Shown one piece after another: positions 60,325 to 64,000 of a stretch of 64,000 bases of DNA. The notes under the pieces were generated by a model that saw only the letters and a program-made list of their open reading frames with translations, was not told where the DNA came from and ran no database searches. A program made the position numbers and the translations under genes. The number at the start of each line of letters is the position of its first letter. The stretch's first letter is position 1. This stretch comes from Rhipicephalus microplus (lineage: Eukaryota; Arthropoda; Arachnida; Ixodida; Ixodidae). The DNA lies in contig NC_134704.1 in NCBI RefSeq assembly GCF_043290135.1, positions 9,729,501 to 9,793,500 of the forward strand. Reading direction: 5' to 3'.

Positions 60325-60422
60325 TCTCTCCCCCCCCCCCCGCTCTCTCGGGGGGGAGAGAGCGGGGGGGGGGGAGAGATTTTGATGTACATACCCGCTC
60401 TCTCGTGTATGTACATCAAAAT
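60325..60422. repeat. Compound inverted repeat (two adjacent hairpins)
   Basis: Hairpin a: 60325-60349 pairs with 60356-60379 (tctctc, C-run, gctctctc). Hairpin b: 60379-60394 (attttgatgtacatac) pairs perfectly with 60407-60422. The 12-base spacer of hairpin b carries the same cgctctctcg as position 60341. Confidence 0.9.
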
Positions 60423-61140
60423 TTCCCTACCACGCGATCTAGGGTCGTTCCTATGGAAACTCTCAGCCACGTTCTGCAGGGTTCGGAGGTTGCAGGATGT
60501 TGCAAAGGCCGGTAACGGGAGCAAAGAGGAAAATGCCGATGGGGGATCTTCCGGGGTCTCGGGGGCCCACCGGAGGCTTAACTCTCCGCAGAAGCCAGTG
60601 TGCCCAAGGGATCTGCGGCAACCAGCGACGCTGGGAGAACGAGCCGCGGAACACGCGGCCATGATAAATGGCTCATTAATTGTTCCTGTCACGAAGCGCG
60701 GAGAGCGAGAAGAAATTTCCTTCCCCGACGGCGCCACGAGAAAGTTGCTTTCACGCGCCGTACGTGGCGTCGTTGCTACAGAAAGTCAAACGAAGCTATG
60801 TAAAAGTAATAAACACTGCGTACGTATGATATATCCTTGCGTCAGGGAGCATTACTCCTTTCGGGACGCCATGGTGAGAGTTCTCGAAGTGACTCGAAGG
60901 TCGCCGTGTATATTGGGGAGGCGTTGCCGGGCGGCTCTGAGCCGATTCGCCAAGTGAACGCTGCAGTATTTTACTGGCTTAATTGCGTTGTTCATTACCA
61001 TACCGTATGGTAGGTATACGGGTGCCATAACTTGTCTACTATAACGATTTTGAGTTTGTCTGTAAATGATGGCAACAATTCTCAGCGTAGGTTGTTCATA
61101 AAAGAAAGCAGAATTGAGAGAATGTAATATAGTATTATAA

Positions 61141-61370
61141 TAATTGCTGTGGTTCGATGTCCCAAAACCACCATATGATTATGAGAAGCGCTGCAGTGGA
61201 GGGCTCCGGAAATTTCGACCGCCTGGGGTTCTTTAACGTGCACCCAAATCTGAGCACACAGGCCTGCAGCAGTTCCACCTCCATCGAAAATGCAGCCGCC
61301 GCTGCCGGGATTCGATCCCGCGACCTGCGGGTCAGCAGCCGAGTACCTTAGCCGCTAGACTACCGCGGAC
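61141..61370 (-). mobile_element. SINE (Ruka-like), near full length
   Basis: Minus-strand copy with box A-like ggtagtctagcggctaaggt, box B ggatcgaatcccgg and the body block ccagg-cggtcgaaatttccgg. It abuts a LINE RNase H relic at 61371. No clear target duplication. Confidence 0.9.
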
Positions 61371-61925
61371 TAGTTTTGGAAATAAGCGAAACGTTGCACT
61401 ATTTAAAAGACAAAAAGCATGCCATTCTTTTGCAGTGGCTTCCAGGCCACTGTGGCATTGACGACAACGAACACGCACATAATCTGCCAGGAATGTTCAA
61501 GAAAGTGGCATTCAGGAATTCATTCCATTATCGAGAACCGATGCTGCATCAAAGATGTGCTTCCTCGCACGTGATGTAACACACTCAATGTGGAACACAA
61601 CCCATTTTCCGCATTCCCGCCTACGCCGTTTGGATCCGGCACCTCAACTTCAAATTCCATCCAACCTATCCCAATCCGAAACAACCATACTCTGCCGTTT
61701 GTGGCTTGGAGTGTAATTCACGAACACTTTTGCTTATCGAATAGTAATGGCTGACAGCGCTGCGTGTGATCACTGTGGCAGTGTGGAAACCATTGCCCAC
61801 GTCCATTGTGACTGTCTTCATTATAGCTCCTGTCTAATTTTCCTACCCTCTTCCTTTTTCCCCAGTGCAGGGTATCCTACGGGGCTCAGCCCTGGTTAGT
61901 CTTCCTGTCTTTTATCATTATTATG
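61371..61925 (+). pseudogene. LINE RNase H domain, zinc-finger tail and 3' end
   Basis: The frame from 61376 reads EISETLHYLKDKKHAILLQW then LPGHCGIDDNEHAHN. This is the closing RNase H motif (LQWLPGH-x-GI-x-x-NE-x-A-D), with the final Asp changed to His. After frameshifts come LNFKFHP and, at 61747-61836, MADSAACDHCGSVETIAHVH then CDCLHY. A 3' part with cccagtgcagggtatcctac and ctggttagtcttcctgtctt follows. It fits an I-clade type LINE. The copy is dead. Confidence 0.75.
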
Positions 61926-62179
61926 TCCCTCTATATATAGCTCCTAAGTACAACAGCTTTAGGCAGCGTTAGCACGGCTCGATTGCCAGCTGCTTTCGGA
62001 GCAGTCAATTGTGGAGTGCTGGAACGTTCGACCTTTCAGCCAGAAAGCGTCGAGGACGCTGCGGAAGTTTCTGTGGTCAACCTGACTCGCAAAGCGAATC
62101 TGACACTCCCGTGGTTGCGTGTGTGCGCGTTTTCTTTAAGCATTCCTTTTCATTTTTCCCTCCTTACCATTCTATATAC

Positions 62180-62250
62180 TTTACCCATACCCCAGTGTGA
62201 AGTAGTGAACATGAAATTTTCTTCTGGTTAACTTCCCTGCCGTTCACTTA
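62180..62250 (+). repeat. LINE 3'-end block, second copy
   Basis: It carries ccccagtgtgaagtagtgaa and ctggttaacttccctgccgt, matching the 3' end at 61860-61920. Confidence 0.55.
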
Positions 62251-62684
62251 ACCTTATTCTCTCTCCATGTTTTTCTTCAAGTATAGAAGCCCGTACGCTC
62301 GCTTGCATGTGTCGTAGAAAACCTAAGAGATGCTCGTCTCACGGCTTGAAGCACACTTGAAACAAGTCGCACTGGAGCCAGCCGCATAGCGTGGATAATG
62401 CCTATTTGGCCCGGTAGATTACGTTGCAGCAAAAGCTTTGCAGCCACCGTAAAGACAAGTGGAAACATGAGCTTGATCCGCCACTATGCAACAAGATTTT
62501 CTAGAAAAATTTTGGTTTTGAGCTATAGTCGGTACTGATTGAACACTGAAGAAATTTTCCGGCGCAAACTGAACGAGGACGCATGCTACAAGCGCCCATC
62601 CTGTTTTTTTTTTTTTGTTGTTGTTATGTATACTCGTTCAGTTAGCGCTGAGGAGTTTCCTTAGTTATGTACTGTAGGTTCTGG

Positions 62685-62950
62685 GTACCTTGGAGCCAGT
62701 CCTTACAAGTCTTCTCTGGCATCGCGCATTGCAGTGTACTTCAATCGAGACAGTCGAACTTCGACTCGTGCTCTGTGAAAGTTCGCAGTTTGATGACCTT
62801 CTGGGCATGTGCAGTGGACGTTGCTATGCGCTCCTATTTGTCCTCTCTTTCCTTCTTCTCATCTCTTTCCCTTTTTCCATGTGCGGAAGCTAAACGGGTG
62901 CAACCTGGTTAATCTCCCTGACTTACCTCTCCCTTATCTCCTCAATATCC
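62685..62950 (+). repeat. Dispersed repeat E, copy 2, with third LINE 3'-end block
   Basis: It carries cattgcagtgtacttcaatc and gagacagtcgaacttcgact, as in repeat E at 52280 (reversed). At 62900 ctggttaatctccctgactt marks a third copy of the 3'-end block. Confidence 0.55.
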
Positions 62951-64000
62951 CTTATCTCTCTTTTCGAAAATCTTTTTTTTTTCGGACATGCATTTCACGC
63001 ACTCCCTCACCACCTTTTGAAAACCAGTTTCTTTTTCATTTTTGTTCAGGATCATTAGAGCGTAAAGAAGAGGGGTTGGTTATTGGAGGGGGAGCGGAAA
63101 CGGGTATGTCAATTCATGCCGATATCAACGGCAATATCGCACTTCTTATACACAATAATCGCTTCCATGATCCAAATAATAAGTGGAGCCAGTTGAGCTT
63201 AACCCGTAATTAAACCAAGCAGAATATATACTGAGGTGACGGGCCATCACTGCACCGGATTCTCGCAGTAAATAAATGGGGAGCATGCATAACGCCGTGT
63301 TAGTGGATGAAAGGAAGGTCATATGAGCAGTGGACAAAGAATGAAAGGACGATTGATGGAAAGACCGTATGAAAGTTCCATAAAGACGCTGGGAGACACT
63401 GGTTGCCCAGCCTCTGTCGGGGTCTCCATTGTGTACGCGTAAACCTATTTGTCCAGACTCGACAGCAAATAACGGACTCCATTATTCACTCCACGTGTCA
63501 TCAGTCATATGGAGCATCGGCCAACGTCGGCCCGAGACCAGTCGGGGACTACATACTACTTTTACTTGACCTTTCATATTCCTTTCCACGTGATAGACAC
63601 GCTGAAATAGTAAATAACTTGTGAAAAACGAGTTGAAAAGCCGTTTTCGTAATTGCATAACCCTTGATAAAGCCACACAACGTAGCTAAGGCTGCACCAA
63701 GGTGAAACCTGTGGTGGTAATTAACGCATAGTCTTAGCACGAACCACTATCTCATTGGCGGACAAGTTCGCAGGCGGCCGACCGTGATCGTCGAGAGCTC
63801 ATCAAACATGCCAGCGATGAAAACCAGCGTGCCTGAGCAGCGCCATCTTTATATAAGATAGAGGAGGCATTGGCCTGAGCGTATACCGCATACCCTGCAC
63901 GCCCCTCATCGGCAAATCACAGGCTCCGCTGCGTTCCCGCCCCTGTGGGTGCAAAGGAGCAGCTATGAGGCGAAGTTCGACAGTTGGGTAAACAAAAAAA

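Larger units (their letters stand above)
48955..64000. other. Right flank, presumed plexin intron 10 (>15 kb); no exon recognised
   Basis: No sequence resembling the second IPT domain was seen after exon 10. The stretch is dominated by repeats listed separately. Bases 49150-50500, 50960-52200, 57350-60300 and 63000-64000 hold nothing I can name. GC-rich blocks at 49620-50200 and 60440-60960 give open frames without recognisable domains. Confidence 0.6.

Noticed and set aside
60382..60957. 191-codon plus-strand open frame
   Set aside because: It starts inside the double hairpin and overlaps an opposite-strand frame. There is no recognisable domain.
48955..64000. Downstream plexin exons (second IPT domain onward)
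   Set aside because: I searched for the P-x-x-G-x-x-x-GGT motif and F-x-Y strands on the + strand and found no convincing block with splice sites.

Overview
This window looks like genomic DNA of an arthropod, most likely a hard (ixodid) tick. The signs are GT-AG introns of 0.75-9 kb, dense non-LTR retrotransposon debris, several copies of a tRNA-headed SINE resembling the tick Ruka family, and microsatellites. There are no operons, Shine-Dalgarno sites or bacterial-type genes. Nearly all long open frames are shadows or lie in repeats.

The one host gene I can support runs on the + strand from 8504 to 48954. Ten internal exons (8504-8651, 17780-17939, 19582-19678, 20432-20540, 26024-26152, 27862-27954, 36566-36650, 37715-37887, 46082-46227, 48849-48954) join with matching phases into 415 codons without a stop. 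Together they read as the middle of a plexin ectodomain: end of PSI1, TIG_plexin-type segment, PSI2, second TIG segment, PSI3 and the first IPT/TIG domain. Plexins are transmembrane semaphorin receptors used in axon guidance and cell migration. The sequence looks more B-type than A-type to me, from memory only. The sema domain and start should lie left of the window. The remaining IPT domains, membrane segment and cytoplasmic GAP domain should lie right of base 48954; I found no further exon before 64000. Intron 9 uses a GC donor, and the donor of the last exon is weak.

The introns are a repeat museum. Intron 1 holds a LINE 3' end (minus strand, 10.1-10.4 kb), a 5'-truncated reverse transcriptase LINE (12.48-14.26 kb) and a small LINE tail (17.34 kb). 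Intron 4 holds a GC-rich repeat with two minisatellites. Intron 6 holds a full SINE with a 13-bp target duplication and a minus-strand retrotransposon gag-like frame interrupted by two in-frame TGA codons. It also holds a repeat pair and three AT microsatellites. Intron 7 holds a GC-rich repeat 90 bp before an exon. Intron 8 holds two strong hairpins 132 bp apart, two SINEs and a decayed LINE.

The right flank (49-64 kb) is nearly all repeats: a LINE ORF1 relic with zinc knuckles, several SINEs (one nested in another repeat), a LINE RNase H and 3'-end cluster, and a complex double hairpin at 60.3 kb. Two elements, at 4.87-5.75 kb (+) and 55.46-56.71 kb (-), share both ends and contain internal arrays with a period near 146 bp. 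This is the most unusual structure in the window. I saw no complete undescribed gene system.
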